Part shown: piece after piece, positions 8,617-17,250 of the stretch
Numbering within the stretch: the first letter of the stretch is position 1
Layout of the letters: every line of letters starts with the position of its first letter
Assembly: GCF_937958655.1 (NCBI RefSeq)
Contig: NZ_CALGNH010000031.1
Location: forward strand, 1 to 40,083
DNA length: 40,083 nt
Direction: 5' to 3'
Source: an uncultured Winogradskyella sp.
GTDB taxonomy: Bacteria > Bacteroidota > Bacteroidia > Flavobacteriales > Flavobacteriaceae
The notes under the pieces: model-generated
What the model was told of the DNA's origin: nothing
The model's input: the letters and a program-made list of their open reading frames with translations, nothing else
Database searches by the model: none
Made by a program: the position numbers and the translations under genes

Positions 8617-8877
8617 TTAATACTTTATAAGATAAATGATTATAAAAATTAAAGACATATAGAAAATTCTTCCAAATATAGTTAGTTCTCTAGCTTGTTT
8701 AAGTTTTAAATCAAATCCATAACGTTTAAATCTTTCAATTTCAGATTTGTTGAAATCATTATTTTTCTTATTTATGGTTCCAAAGAATGCAAAAGGAAGA
8801 AAGAAAAATGATAATGATTCTGAAGCTTTAAGAGGGATAGTTTTTCTCTTTTGGTTATTTAAGTCCTCTTGTTGCAT
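8617..8877 (-). CDS. Small membrane protein of unknown function
   Basis: 86 residues from the ATG at 8875-8877. A longer frame with a GTG at 8896-8898 would overlap the stop of the upstream thioredoxin-like gene; the ATG avoids this and is preferred. The N-terminal half is polar except for a short hydrophobic stretch (SLSFFFLPFAFFG), the middle is basic, and the C-terminus is a clear transmembrane helix (FYMSLIFIIIYLIKY). I do not recognise the family. It lies between the thioredoxin-like gene and the GNAT gene with gaps of 11 and 2 nt, so it is co-transcribed with both. Confidence 0.7.
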   Translation of the reverse strand: MQQEDLNNQKRKTIPLKASESLSFFFLPFAFFGTINKKNNDFNKSEIERFKRYGFDLKLKQARELTIFGRIFYMSLIFIIIYLIKY

Positions 8878-8888
8878 TATAATAGAAG

Positions 8889-9443
8889 TTATTTCCACTT
8901 AATATTACAACCCATACTCGGCTTTTGATTTTGGTTTACCGATTGGTTATTTAGTAAGGCATCCATTGCTGCTCTTAAGTCTTTTCCTGTAACAGGAATA
9001 CCGTTTCCAGGTCGAGAACCATCTAATTGGCCAGCATAAACCAGTTCTAAACTGCTATTAAATAAGAAAAAATCTGGTGTGCAAGCCGCATCATAGGCTT
9101 TAGCTACCTCTTGAGTTTCGTCATACAAATACGGAAAAGGGTAGTGGTTAGCTTCGGCATGGGTTTTCATTTTCTCTGGTCCGTCTTGTGGATAGTTTAC
9201 CACATCGTTACTAGAAATTGCGATACAGTTAATGCCTTTGTCTTTATAATCATTTGCTAACTGCACCAACTGTTCGTTAACATGGATTACAAAAGGGCAG
9301 TGGTTGCAAATAAACATTACTAAAGTACCGACGTTTCCTTTTAATTCATTTAAAGATTTAGACGTATCGTCTTTTGTATCTATTAATTTAAAATCTGGTG
9401 CTTTGGTACCTAAAGGCAACATGTTAGATTCTGTTCTTGCCAT
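8889..9443 (-). CDS. Thioredoxin-like (AhpC/TSA-type redoxin) protein
   Basis: 184 residues from the ATG at 9441-9443 (MARTESNMLPLGTKAPDFKL), the usual N-terminus of this family. An upstream in-frame start at 9473 would run into a REP-like repeat and is rejected. The redox motif CNHCPF has Cys46 and Cys49, followed by the redoxin fold (GINCIAISSNDVVNYP, then DFFLFNSSLELVYAGQLDG). It probably acts as a thiol-disulfide reductase or peroxidase-like protein in the cytosol; no signal peptide is visible. First gene of the minus-strand trio 8081-9443. Confidence 0.9.
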   Translation of the reverse strand: MARTESNMLPLGTKAPDFKLIDTKDDTSKSLNELKGNVGTLVMFICNHCPFVIHVNEQLVQLANDYKDKGINCIAISSNDVVNYPQDGPEKMKTHAEANHYPFPYLYDETQEVAKAYDAACTPDFFLFNSSLELVYAGQLDGSRPGNGIPVTGKDLRAAMDALLNNQSVNQNQKPSMGCNIKWK

Positions 9444-9467
9444 TATATTTTTTATTTTTAAAGCTTT

Positions 9468-9540
9468 TGTCACCCTGAGCGCAGTCGAAGGGTCTCATAA
9501 TTCTATGGTTGGAAAGGTTTCGACTGCGCTCAACCTGACA
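9468..9540. repeat. REP-like palindromic element, intact copy
   Basis: Two 25-nt arms, 9468-9492 and 9516-9540, are inverted copies with a perfect 14-nt core (tgagcgcagtcgaa and its complement ttcgactgcgctca) around a 23-nt loop; 19 of 25 positions pair. This is the 'GTCACCCTGAGCG(C/G)AGTCGAAGGG' type of palindrome scattered through many Bacteroidota genomes. It sits between the divergent thioredoxin-like gene and csaA. Confidence 0.85.
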
Positions 9541-9584
9541 TTAAAAGTTCATTTAAAATAACAAGATACTGAAACAAGATCAGC

Positions 9585-9926
9585 ATGACAACTAATAATT
9601 TAATAACATTTGAAGACTTTACAAAGGTAGATTTACGAATAGGGACTATAATCGAAGTCAATGATTTTCCTGAAGCACGTAAACCAGCTTATCAGCTTAC
9701 CATTGATTTTGGTGATTTAGGTGTTAAAAAGTCCTCCGCTCAAATAACCACACAGTATTCAAAAGACGATTTATTGCATCGGCAAATTATTGCTACGGTC
9801 AACTTTCCTAAAAAGCAAATCGCTAATTTTATGAGTGAATGCCTAGTTATGGGTGCTGTTAAAGTTAATGATGTGTTTTTATTACATCCTGAAAGCAAGG
9901 TTAAGAACGGTTCGCAGGTATCTTAA
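9585..9926 (+). CDS. csaA: CsaA-like tRNA-binding-domain protein
   Basis: 113 residues, nearly all one tRNA-binding (OB-fold, EMAP-II/CsaA) domain: FEDFTKVDLRIGTIIEV at 9-25, then SSAQITTQY and ATVNFPKKQIANFMSECLVMGA, all diagnostic of CsaA. In Bacillus, CsaA is a dimeric chaperone linked to protein export, and the fold can bind tRNA; the role in this organism is inferred. The ATG at 9585 is well placed before the domain. Upstream is the REP-like palindrome. The 159 bp after the stop contain a second short repeat and no gene. Confidence 0.88.
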   Translation: MTTNNLITFEDFTKVDLRIGTIIEVNDFPEARKPAYQLTIDFGDLGVKKSSAQITTQYSKDDLLHRQIIATVNFPKKQIANFMSECLVMGAVKVNDVFLLHPESKVKNGSQVS

Positions 9927-10028
9927 ATTTGTTTAATGGCTTAACTGTTTAATCATTGAGTTGTTGCAGTATGTCTAACTAAAATTAAACTCAAAGCTAT
10001 AAATTTTGGTTGGCTCCTAGATATTCAT

Positions 10029-10048
10029 TTCCCCTCTGGGGAATCTCA
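10029..10048 (-). repeat. Dispersed short repeat, copy 2 (hairpin form)
   Basis: The 14-nt core 10035-10048 is the exact reverse complement of 4395-4408. Here it forms a perfect hairpin, ttcccc (10029-10034), tct loop, ggggaa (10038-10043). It lies between the convergent csaA and M14 peptidase genes. No T-tract follows on either strand, so a classical terminator is not supported. Confidence 0.6.
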
Positions 10049-10085
10049 ATAATCATTGAAGGAATTCTAACCATCAATTAGGGGC

Positions 10086-12596
10086 TTACATCTCATCCCT
10101 AAAGAAAATAGCATTCATTAATAGCTTATTAGTGCCATACCAAAAGGCTCTAAAATTTGTATTATCTGTAAATGCGATAATAGTTCCGCTACCAATACCT
10201 CCAATTTTTAAGGGAATGGACAAGCTTAAACTATCTAATTTTTCTTCAGAAATATAACCACTTAACAAGGGATTTTTAGTGTATTGAATAGGGTTGTCGT
10301 AACTGTTTTTATTCGGATTTATAAATAGCGTCGTGTTTCTAAAAAGTGCTAGTTTATCGGTCTTATAACCAAAATTTATGGGATGCGAACGGTCTAATTG
10401 TGTTTCAAAAATTGCACCTCCTATAACCTGAGCACCTCTAAAATTTCCACGCTGTTCGTGGCTTATATTTTTTGCTGTTAGACTATTTTTCTTAAAATCA
10501 ATTTTCATTAATTCCTTTGAGTTAAGCCATCGCAAAGCATTTCTGTAAGCAATTAGTGTACCTCCGTTTTGAATCCAATTTTTTAGTTTCTTAGTGCTAC
10601 CAGCATCTAACCCAGAGTAAGAGTTCACCATAATAATGGTATTATAACGGCTCAAATCTGCTCTGCCAAAATTTTCAGTATCGAGCTTGGTAGCTATAAT
10701 ATCGTAACGTGTGTCTAGTAAATGCCAAATTTCACCAGCATCGTAGGATGTTATGCCACTGCCCACAACAAGGGCCACTTTTGGGAGTTCTAAAGTTCTA
10801 AAATTATTGCTTCCTAAATCTACACCATCATTTAATCCTGTAGAAACAGCATCGATATATATGTGACTTTCTTTAGCAGCCTTGTCTAAAAAGGCATAGA
10901 TTTCATCAACGGATAAGGTCTGATTTTTTGCAGGAATCATAATAGTACCATACTCATAAGCTATTCCGTTGGCTTTAAAATTCTTTAGGCTAACTTTAGC
11001 GCGTATCCCTTTTTTAAGAATATTGTTTAAAAGTTTAGGTGCGTAGTATTCGTTCCAAGGAAATAAGTAAGCGTAATTACTTTTAGAATTTACGCCTCCT
11101 TTTAAATGTTCTAAATTTGTAACTTCTTCTCCAACATTAGCAGTTGTGGTCTCAGTGTAATCTAGATTAAATGCAAGCGGAAATGTCCAGGCCGAAACAT
11201 CGTAAAATAGACTATCCTGAAATGTTGTGCGCTTCTCAAACATGGCATTTACTAATCTGGTATTCTTCTGATTTTTTGGAATAATATAACTGTAGCCTTT
11301 TTTATAATTCTTTCCCTTGGCTGAAAAGTCGGATTTAATATTGTGGAATTTAATCTTATGACGTTTTAAAATCTCAGCTAAATGATAGGTTTTAGCGGCA
11401 TCTTTTTCATCACCAAAAACAATAGCTTTGTTCCCTTGTTTTGAGGCTTCGGTACGCGCGTTTTTAAAAAAATTATGCTGATACTCTAAAAGCTCTTTTC
11501 GCATGCCATTTGCTGCTTTAAGTGTTGATAAAGCTGCGGTAAATTGATTTCTTATCGTAAAAGGAAACGTAAGAATACCATTGTCGCTTTCTTGTATATG
11601 GCCTCTAGAGCTTGCTTGCTCAAATAGTATCCCAATACCACCATTTATATCTGGAAACGTAGAGCCTTTACCATAATAGAAATCATCAAAACTTTCTTCA
11701 GAATAATAAAGCGATCCTATGCTGTCAAAAGCTTTTGCATGATATTTTGCAATACCTTTAGTTAACTCCTGATTCATTTTTGGTGTTAGAGGATGTGTAC
11801 GCGATGGTATGCCTGGTTGAAAGAAAAAGGTAGAGTTGGTTCCCATTTCGTGGTGATCGGTTAAGATATTTGGCATCCACTGATGAAATGTTTTTATACG
11901 CGCTCTAGATTCTGGTAATTGTACCGGAAGCCAATCTCTGTTCATATCGAACCAATAATGATTGGTGCGTCCGCCTGGCCAAACTTCACTATATTCTCTG
12001 TCGTTTGGATCTGGATTGAGATTCATACCTCGATTGGTATTTGCCCAATAGGCGAAGCGTTGTAAACCATCTGGATTTAGAGATGGGTCTAATAAAATTA
12101 TAGTATTTTTTAATAAGGCATCTATTTCGGCACCTTGTGCTGCTGCTAAATAATACACCAAAGCCAACGCTGCATTAGAGCCGCTTGCTTCGTTACCATG
12201 TATAGAAAACCCTTGGTAAACAACTATAGGCCTATCGTTAACTGTTGTTGTGTTTTCTTCTGTAGCTTTGAGATGTGCGCTTTTAATCTCGGCAATGTTT
12301 GAGTGGTTTGTGGGTGATGTTATTGTTAATAGTAGTAATGGTCTATTTTCAAAAGTAGTGCCTCTGTCCTCTATTGTAATACGGTTAGATGCTTCTGCAA
12401 CAACGCGCATATACTGTATTAATTTATCGTGTGTAATATGCCATTCTCCAACCTCATGCCCAATGCTGCTTTTTGGAGTTGGTATGCTAGGATTAAAGGT
12501 GATATTTTGAGGTAAATAATACGATAGGTCTACTGTATTAGATTGTGAAAAAACAGATGTAGTGACTAAGATTAATAAAAGCGCAATGCGATGCAT
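10086..12596 (-). CDS. Secreted M14 (zinc carboxypeptidase) family protein
   Basis: 836 residues. Signal peptide at 1-18 (ending VFSQS). The M14 domain spans about 45-370: zinc ligands His133 and Glu136 in SIHGNEASG, the third ligand probably His248 in LTDHHEMGTNSTFFFQPG, the family segment LDPSLNPDGLQRF, and a candidate catalytic Glu in GILFEQASSRG. The C-terminal part contains a class I glutamine-amidotransferase-like fold (about 620-720: VALVVGSGITSYDAGEIWHLL, then NGGTLIAYRNALRWL), a two-domain layout seen in Bacteroidota M14 proteins. It should cleave peptides outside the inner membrane. It is not closely coupled to any gene; a terminator for the PUR gene lies just upstream. Confidence 0.92.
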   Translation of the reverse strand: MHRIALLLILVTTSVFSQSNTVDLSYYLPQNITFNPSIPTPKSSIGHEVGEWHITHDKLIQYMRVVAEASNRITIEDRGTTFENRPLLLLTITSPTNHSNIAEIKSAHLKATEENTTTVNDRPIVVYQGFSIHGNEASGSNAALALVYYLAAAQGAEIDALLKNTIILLDPSLNPDGLQRFAYWANTNRGMNLNPDPNDREYSEVWPGGRTNHYWFDMNRDWLPVQLPESRARIKTFHQWMPNILTDHHEMGTNSTFFFQPGIPSRTHPLTPKMNQELTKGIAKYHAKAFDSIGSLYYSEESFDDFYYGKGSTFPDINGGIGILFEQASSRGHIQESDNGILTFPFTIRNQFTAALSTLKAANGMRKELLEYQHNFFKNARTEASKQGNKAIVFGDEKDAAKTYHLAEILKRHKIKFHNIKSDFSAKGKNYKKGYSYIIPKNQKNTRLVNAMFEKRTTFQDSLFYDVSAWTFPLAFNLDYTETTTANVGEEVTNLEHLKGGVNSKSNYAYLFPWNEYYAPKLLNNILKKGIRAKVSLKNFKANGIAYEYGTIMIPAKNQTLSVDEIYAFLDKAAKESHIYIDAVSTGLNDGVDLGSNNFRTLELPKVALVVGSGITSYDAGEIWHLLDTRYDIIATKLDTENFGRADLSRYNTIIMVNSYSGLDAGSTKKLKNWIQNGGTLIAYRNALRWLNSKELMKIDFKKNSLTAKNISHEQRGNFRGAQVIGGAIFETQLDRSHPINFGYKTDKLALFRNTTLFINPNKNSYDNPIQYTKNPLLSGYISEEKLDSLSLSIPLKIGGIGSGTIIAFTDNTNFRAFWYGTNKLLMNAIFFRDEM

Positions 12597-12621
12597 AAAT
12601 TTATTGGGTTAGTTAAAGCTT

Positions 12622-12657
12622 AAAAATAAAAAACCCTGACGATAATTGTCAGGGTTT
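12622..12657 (-). terminator. Rho-independent terminator of the PUR-family gene
   Basis: Perfect 10-bp stem, aaaccctgac at 12631-12640 and gtcagggttt at 12648-12657, 7-nt loop. On the minus strand it is followed by a T-rich run (complement of 12622-12633). It lies 26 bp after the stop of the gene ending at 12683. Confidence 0.88.
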
Positions 12658-12682
12658 CTATTTTATTTAACAGAAGTTATAA

Positions 12683-13072
12683 TTAGATATCGTCAAAACT
12701 AATATCTGTAAAACTATCTGTACTTTGTGTGTCTTCTGTTGTTTTTGCTTCTTGAGCTACAAAATCATCTTCGCGTTTAAAGTCTTTTTGGTGGCGTTCA
12801 CTAATGACTTCTTCTCCTTTTTCGTTAATGATATAATCCGTCATTTCTACTAAGATTTCTCTAAACTCAGTAAAGTCTTCTTTGTAAAGGTAAATCTTAT
12901 GTTTTTTGTAATGGAAGGATCCATCATCATTAGTAAATTTTTTACTTTCTGTAATGGTTAAGTAGTAATCACCTGCTTTAGTTGCTCTTACATCAAAAAA
13001 ATAAGTTCGTCTTCCTGCACGTAGTACTTTAGAATATATCTCTTCTTTATCCATCATTCCATAATCGCTCAT
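12683..13072 (-). CDS. PUR family DNA/RNA-binding protein (DUF3276)
   Basis: 129 residues from the ATG at 13070-13072 (MSDYGMMDKEEIYSKV), the usual start in Bacteroidota; a TTG four codons upstream is possible but less likely. Residues 8-60 (IYSKVLRAGRRTYFFDVRATKAGDYYLTITES) form the PUR-alpha-like repeat that binds single-stranded DNA or RNA. The second half continues the fold (HKIYLYKEDFTEFREILVEMTDYI), and the last 30 residues are acidic and Ser/Thr-rich. The cellular function is not established. A terminator follows, so it is transcribed apart from the M14 gene. Confidence 0.93.
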   Translation of the reverse strand: MSDYGMMDKEEIYSKVLRAGRRTYFFDVRATKAGDYYLTITESKKFTNDDGSFHYKKHKIYLYKEDFTEFREILVEMTDYIINEKGEEVISERHQKDFKREDDFVAQEAKTTEDTQSTDSFTDISFDDI

Positions 13073-13134
13073 AGCTAATATCAATTTTTAATTTCAAATC
13101 AAAAATCTAAAAAAAAACCAAACTAACAAATAAA

Positions 13135-14892
13135 TTATTGTATTTCTTTCTCGGAGAGCTGTTTTGTATAAAGTTCTTGGTAATATCCTTCAACAAGAAT
13201 AAGTTCATCATGCGAACCTGACTGAATTATCTTACCATCCTCTAACACAATTATTTGGTCTGCATTTTTCGCTGATGAAACACGATGACTCACTATAATT
13301 GTTGTTTTATCTTTAGTTAATTTAACGAGGTTTTTAAGAATTTTTTCTTCTGTTTCTGTATCTACTGCAGATAAGCAATCATCAAAAAGTAAAATTTGTG
13401 GTTTTTTAATAATAGCTCTAGCAATGGAGACACGTTGTTTTTGACCGCCAGAGAGCGTAATGCCACGCTCGCCAAGTATAGTATCATAACCTTTACTAAA
13501 ACCAATTATATTTTTATGAACTCTTGCATTTTTTGCGGCTTCTATAACCTCATGATCTGTAGCATCCTCTTTACCAAACTTTATGTTATTTTTTATGGTG
13601 TCTGAAAACAGAAATGCATCTTGCGGTACATAGCCAATACACGCTCTTAAACTGTATAGATTAAGTTTAGAGATTTTGGTATTATCTACTAAAACTTCGC
13701 CATTATCTATATCGTACAGACGACCTATTAAATCTAATATTGTTGATTTACCAGAACCTGTTTTGCCTAAAATTGCTAGGGTTTTACCAGATTGAAGCGA
13801 AAAACTCACATCCTTTAAAGCTTCAATATTGGTGTCTGGGTATACAAAGGATACGTTTTTAAATTCTATAGTACCCGTAATTGGTGTGAGTTCTATAGCT
13901 TTGTTTTGTATTGCTGGCTCAGTTTTTAAAAACTCATTTATGCGCTCTTGTGAGGCTTCCGCTTGCTGCACAAGGGAGGTTACCCAACCTACTGTTGCTA
14001 CTGGCCAAGTTAGCATATTTACATAAATTATGAATTCTGCTATTGTGCCTATTTTTTCAATCTCACCATTAATGTATTGCATACCTCCAATGTAGATCAC
14101 TATTAAGTTGCTAATACCAATAAGTAGTATCATTAAAGGGAAAAATAAGGCTTGCACCTTTGTTAAATTAATTTGTTTTCGACGATTCTGGGCAGATAAA
14201 TCTTCAAATTCTGAATTTGTTCGAGGTTCTATACCATAAGATTTAATTACAGAAATACCACTGAATGTTTCTTGCGTATACGTAGAAAGTGTAGATAATG
14301 ATTGTTGTACAATTGTACTACGTTTGTTTATTAGCCTACTCAATTTGTAGATAGCAATAGATAAAATAGGTAAAGGTAATAGCGTGTAAAGTGTTAATTT
14401 AGGTGCTGTGCTTACCATGTATATTATGGCTACAGTAAACAGGGTAATTGTATTAATGGTGTACATAAGTGCTGGGCCAACATACATCCTTACTTTACCA
14501 ACATCCTCACTTATTCGGTTCATTAAATCACCAGTTCTGTTTGTTTTATAAAAATTTAAGGATAAAACTTGGTAATGTTGATAAATCTCATTTTTTAGAT
14601 CATATTCAATATAGCGAGATACATTAATAATGGTTTGACGCATTAAAAACGTAAAAACACCAGCAATAATAGCAGCACCTATAATGTAGGACACATCAGT
14701 TATAAGTTCAGACTTAAAAACTTCATAAGATAGTTTACCGGCTAACCGATCTGAGATTATATTAATAGCATCTCCTACAAAACGCGGAGTAAATAGAACA
14801 AATATTTTTGCTATAATGGTAATGATAATACCAATTATTAATCGGTATCTGTATTTAAAAAAGTATTTATTAAGGTGCTTAAGTGCTTTCAT
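13135..14892 (-). CDS. ABC exporter half-subunit (MsbA/multidrug type), ATP-binding and permease
   Basis: 585 residues. The transmembrane domain has six helices (about 15-35, 65-85, 140-160, 165-185, 248-268, 285-305). The nucleotide-binding domain follows: Walker A GKTGSGKST at 376-384, Q-loop YVPQDAF at 421-427, signature LSGGQKQR at 480-487, Walker B LLFDD at 501-505, and the switch His in IIVSHRV. The residue after the Walker B Asp is Asp505, where most exporters have the catalytic Glu. This is typical of subunits with one degenerate ATP site, often in heterodimers, but no partner gene is adjacent. The substrate may be lipid or drug and cannot be told. It ends 62 nt before the PUR gene start. 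Confidence 0.93.
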   Translation of the reverse strand: MKALKHLNKYFFKYRYRLIIGIIITIIAKIFVLFTPRFVGDAINIISDRLAGKLSYEVFKSELITDVSYIIGAAIIAGVFTFLMRQTIINVSRYIEYDLKNEIYQHYQVLSLNFYKTNRTGDLMNRISEDVGKVRMYVGPALMYTINTITLFTVAIIYMVSTAPKLTLYTLLPLPILSIAIYKLSRLINKRSTIVQQSLSTLSTYTQETFSGISVIKSYGIEPRTNSEFEDLSAQNRRKQINLTKVQALFFPLMILLIGISNLIVIYIGGMQYINGEIEKIGTIAEFIIYVNMLTWPVATVGWVTSLVQQAEASQERINEFLKTEPAIQNKAIELTPITGTIEFKNVSFVYPDTNIEALKDVSFSLQSGKTLAILGKTGSGKSTILDLIGRLYDIDNGEVLVDNTKISKLNLYSLRACIGYVPQDAFLFSDTIKNNIKFGKEDATDHEVIEAAKNARVHKNIIGFSKGYDTILGERGITLSGGQKQRVSIARAIIKKPQILLFDDCLSAVDTETEEKILKNLVKLTKDKTTIIVSHRVSSAKNADQIIVLEDGKIIQSGSHDELILVEGYYQELYTKQLSEKEIQ

Positions 14893-14946
14893 TATAAATT
14901 TAAACCGTCAAAAATATTGCGATAATCTTATTTTGGCGTTAATATT

Positions 14947-14976
14947 TTGCTAATCCTTTATTATTGATTTACTTTG
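14947..14976 (+). promoter_or_regulatory. Possible promoter of the Leu/Phe/Val dehydrogenase gene
   Basis: TTG at 14947-14949, 19-nt spacer, TTACTTTG at 14969-14976, one mismatch to TAnnTTTG. The gene's ATG is 51 bp further on. The spacing fits; the sequence match is not perfect. Confidence 0.4.
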
Positions 14977-15027
14977 GATGATTGCTTTTAGATAATCTTT
15001 TAAGCAAGCCTTAAACCCAGATTAAAA

Positions 15028-16131
15028 ATGACTTCAGAAATAATACCTGCTAAATCACTTCTAAAAGTTGATCCTGTATTTGGTCAGCATTCCTTTGATG
15101 ATCACGAACAAATTGTTTTCTGTAACGACAAAGATACTGGTTTAAAGGCAATAATTGGTATACATAATACGGTATTAGGACCTGCTTTAGGTGGTACTAG
15201 AATGTGGAATTATGCTAACGAATGGGAAGCGCTTAATGATGCTCTGCGTCTTTCTCGAGGTATGACGCTTAAATCTGCCATTGCAGGTTTAAATTTAGGT
15301 GGTGGTAAAGCGGTGATTATTGGAGATGCTAAAACTCAAAAAACACCAGAATTAGTAAGACGGTTTGCTGAGTTTGTACATTCATTAAACGGAAAGTATA
15401 TTACTGCTGTAGATGTTGGTATGACGACGCAAGATATGGATACAGTACGAAAAGTAACTCCTTATGTAACAGGTATATCCGAAAGAAAGGGAGGTGTTGG
15501 TAATCCTTCGCCAATAACAGCTTATGGTGTTTTTATGGGAATGAAAGCAGCAGCTAAATTTAAATATGGCTCTGATGTATTAGAGGATAAAACCATTTAC
15601 GTACAAGGTGTAGGGCAGGTTGGTGAGGCTTTGGTAGAGCATTTAATTAATGAAGGCGCTAAGGTAACTATAGCAGATATTAATACAGAACGATTAGAGG
15701 AGGTAAGTAGTAAATATGGCGCTACTCTATATACCGGAAATGATATCTATAACGAGCCTATGGACATTTATGCGCCTTGTGCTTTAGGTGCTACAATTAA
15801 CGATAATACAGCTTATAAAATTAAAGCAGATATAGTAGCAGGTGCAGCAAATAACCAGTTAGCTAATGAAAACACACATGGTAAAATTTTACACCAAAGA
15901 GGTATTGTTTATACCCCAGACTTTCTTATAAATGCAGGAGGAATCATAAATGTTTATGCAGAATTAGAGAATTATGATAGGCAAGAAATAATGCGAAAAA
16001 CAGAAAATATTTATAATACGACCTTAGAAATTTTAGAGCACTCTAAGGCTAATGGTTTAACAACGCATATGGCTGCTTTAACAATTGCCAAAGAACGTAT
16101 TGAAACCAGAAAACGAGAAACTGAGAAATAA
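15028..16131 (+). CDS. Glu/Leu/Phe/Val dehydrogenase (leucine dehydrogenase type)
   Basis: 367 residues, near the usual length for Leu/Val dehydrogenases (about 365). The Gly-rich active-site segment LNLGGGKAVIIGD (about residues 89-101) holds the catalytic Lys. AVDVGMTTQDM is the second substrate-domain motif, and the Rossmann motif VQGVGQVGEAL binds NAD. It oxidatively deaminates branched-chain amino acids to 2-oxo acids, feeding branched-chain fatty acid synthesis or catabolism. Leu against Val or Phe preference cannot be read with certainty. A strong terminator follows 32 bp after the stop, and nusB comes next in the same direction. Confidence 0.92.
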   Translation: MTSEIIPAKSLLKVDPVFGQHSFDDHEQIVFCNDKDTGLKAIIGIHNTVLGPALGGTRMWNYANEWEALNDALRLSRGMTLKSAIAGLNLGGGKAVIIGDAKTQKTPELVRRFAEFVHSLNGKYITAVDVGMTTQDMDTVRKVTPYVTGISERKGGVGNPSPITAYGVFMGMKAAAKFKYGSDVLEDKTIYVQGVGQVGEALVEHLINEGAKVTIADINTERLEEVSSKYGATLYTGNDIYNEPMDIYAPCALGATINDNTAYKIKADIVAGAANNQLANENTHGKILHQRGIVYTPDFLINAGGIINVYAELENYDRQEIMRKTENIYNTTLEILEHSKANGLTTHMAALTIAKERIETRKRETEK

Positions 16132-16154
16132 TTTTTTTCAGATTTAAATAATAG

Positions 16155-16162
16155 TATTTTTG
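16155..16162 (+). promoter_or_regulatory. Possible -7 element for nusB
   Basis: TATTTTTG matches TAnnTTTG exactly, but no TTG lies 17-23 nt upstream. It directly abuts the terminator hairpin that begins at 16164, so a start site from this element would fall inside that hairpin. Confidence 0.35.
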
Positions 16163-16163
16163 C

Positions 16164-16196
16164 AAGGTGAGAAATTTTTAATACTCACCTTTTTTT
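16164..16196 (+). terminator. Rho-independent terminator after the amino-acid dehydrogenase gene
   Basis: Stem aaggtgag (16164-16171) with ctcacctt (16184-16191), perfect 8 bp, followed by a T-run to 16196. It is 32 bp after the stop at 16131 and 33 bp before the nusB ATG. Confidence 0.85.
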
Positions 16197-16229
16197 ATAA
16201 ACTCATTAAAAAGAATAGTTCTTTACATT

Positions 16230-17174
16230 ATGCTTAATAGAAGACATATTAGAATAAAAGTAATGCAATCTTTATATGCTTACAAGGGCACTGAGGGTGA
16301 TGATTTTAAAAAAGACGAAACGTTTTTAAAACACAGCCTAGATAGTATGTATGATTTGCATCTCTCTATTTTAGCGTTACTCACAGAGATTCATAAAAAA
16401 GCAGAGGATTATAGTACTAAACTCAAGAAAAGACACCTCAATACAGATACACACCCTAATCTTAACACCAAACTTAAAGACAACCAGATACTACGATTTA
16501 TTCGCGAAAATTCTATGGTACAGGACGTTATTGCAAAACGTAAACTGAATTTTTGGGATTTAGATTTTGAATACGTGGATATTCTATTCAAAGACATTAT
16601 TAATAGTGAGTTGTATAAGACATATACTGAAGATTCCGACGATAGTTTAAAGAGCGATAAAGCATTTATCTTAAGCGCTTATTCCGAAATTATAGCACCT
16701 AATGATAAACTCTATAACTATTTTGAAGATAAAAAATTAACATGGGTAGATGATTTACCTGTTGTTAATACTATGCTTCTTAAGTTAATACGAAAAATTA
16801 AACTCACCGCTTCCGAGTCAATTTTGTTGCCAGATCTTTATAAAGACGAAGACGATAAAACCTTTGCAGAAGACCTATTTAAGAAAACCCTATTAAATAC
16901 CTCTAAATTTTCTGAAGAGATTGCCTTAAAAACTAAGAATTGGGATAGCGAACGACTTGCAAGTATAGACGGTGTTTTATTAAAAATGGCACTTTGCGAA
17001 TTTCAGAAGTTTTCATCGATACCTTATAAGGTTACAATTAATGAGTATTTAGAAATTGCAAAAGAATATTCAACACCAAAAAGTAGTTTATTTATTAATG
17101 GTATTTTAGATAAGATTGTTAAAGAATATCAAGCCGAGAAGCTTCATCTAAAAACAGGAAGAGGCTTAATGTAG
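16230..17174 (+). CDS. nusB: Transcription antitermination factor NusB (long Bacteroidota form)
   Basis: 314 residues, about twice the length of E. coli NusB. MLNRRHIRIKVMQSLYAYKG is the typical NusB N-terminus. A long insert follows, and the C-terminal half restores the NusB fold, with LLNTSKFSEEIALKTKNWDSERLASIDGVLLKMAL and TINEYLEIAKEYSTPKSSLFINGILDKI being the signature helices. NusB with S10 (NusE) binds boxA RNA to promote rRNA antitermination. The long form is usual in this phylum. DUF1573 lipoprotein and yajC follow on the same strand. Confidence 0.95.
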   Translation: MLNRRHIRIKVMQSLYAYKGTEGDDFKKDETFLKHSLDSMYDLHLSILALLTEIHKKAEDYSTKLKKRHLNTDTHPNLNTKLKDNQILRFIRENSMVQDVIAKRKLNFWDLDFEYVDILFKDIINSELYKTYTEDSDDSLKSDKAFILSAYSEIIAPNDKLYNYFEDKKLTWVDDLPVVNTMLLKLIRKIKLTASESILLPDLYKDEDDKTFAEDLFKKTLLNTSKFSEEIALKTKNWDSERLASIDGVLLKMALCEFQKFSSIPYKVTINEYLEIAKEYSTPKSSLFINGILDKIVKEYQAEKLHLKTGRGLM

Positions 17175-17250
17175 TGCTAAATGAATAACATTAGGATTTA
17201 CGACATCTGTTAAGAACATTTAAAAAGTTTCAAAAACCTTAAAATATTAT

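Noticed and set aside
9444..9473. N-terminal extension of the thioredoxin-like protein
   Set aside because: The extra codons run into the REP-like palindrome, and the family N-terminus begins at the ATG 9443.
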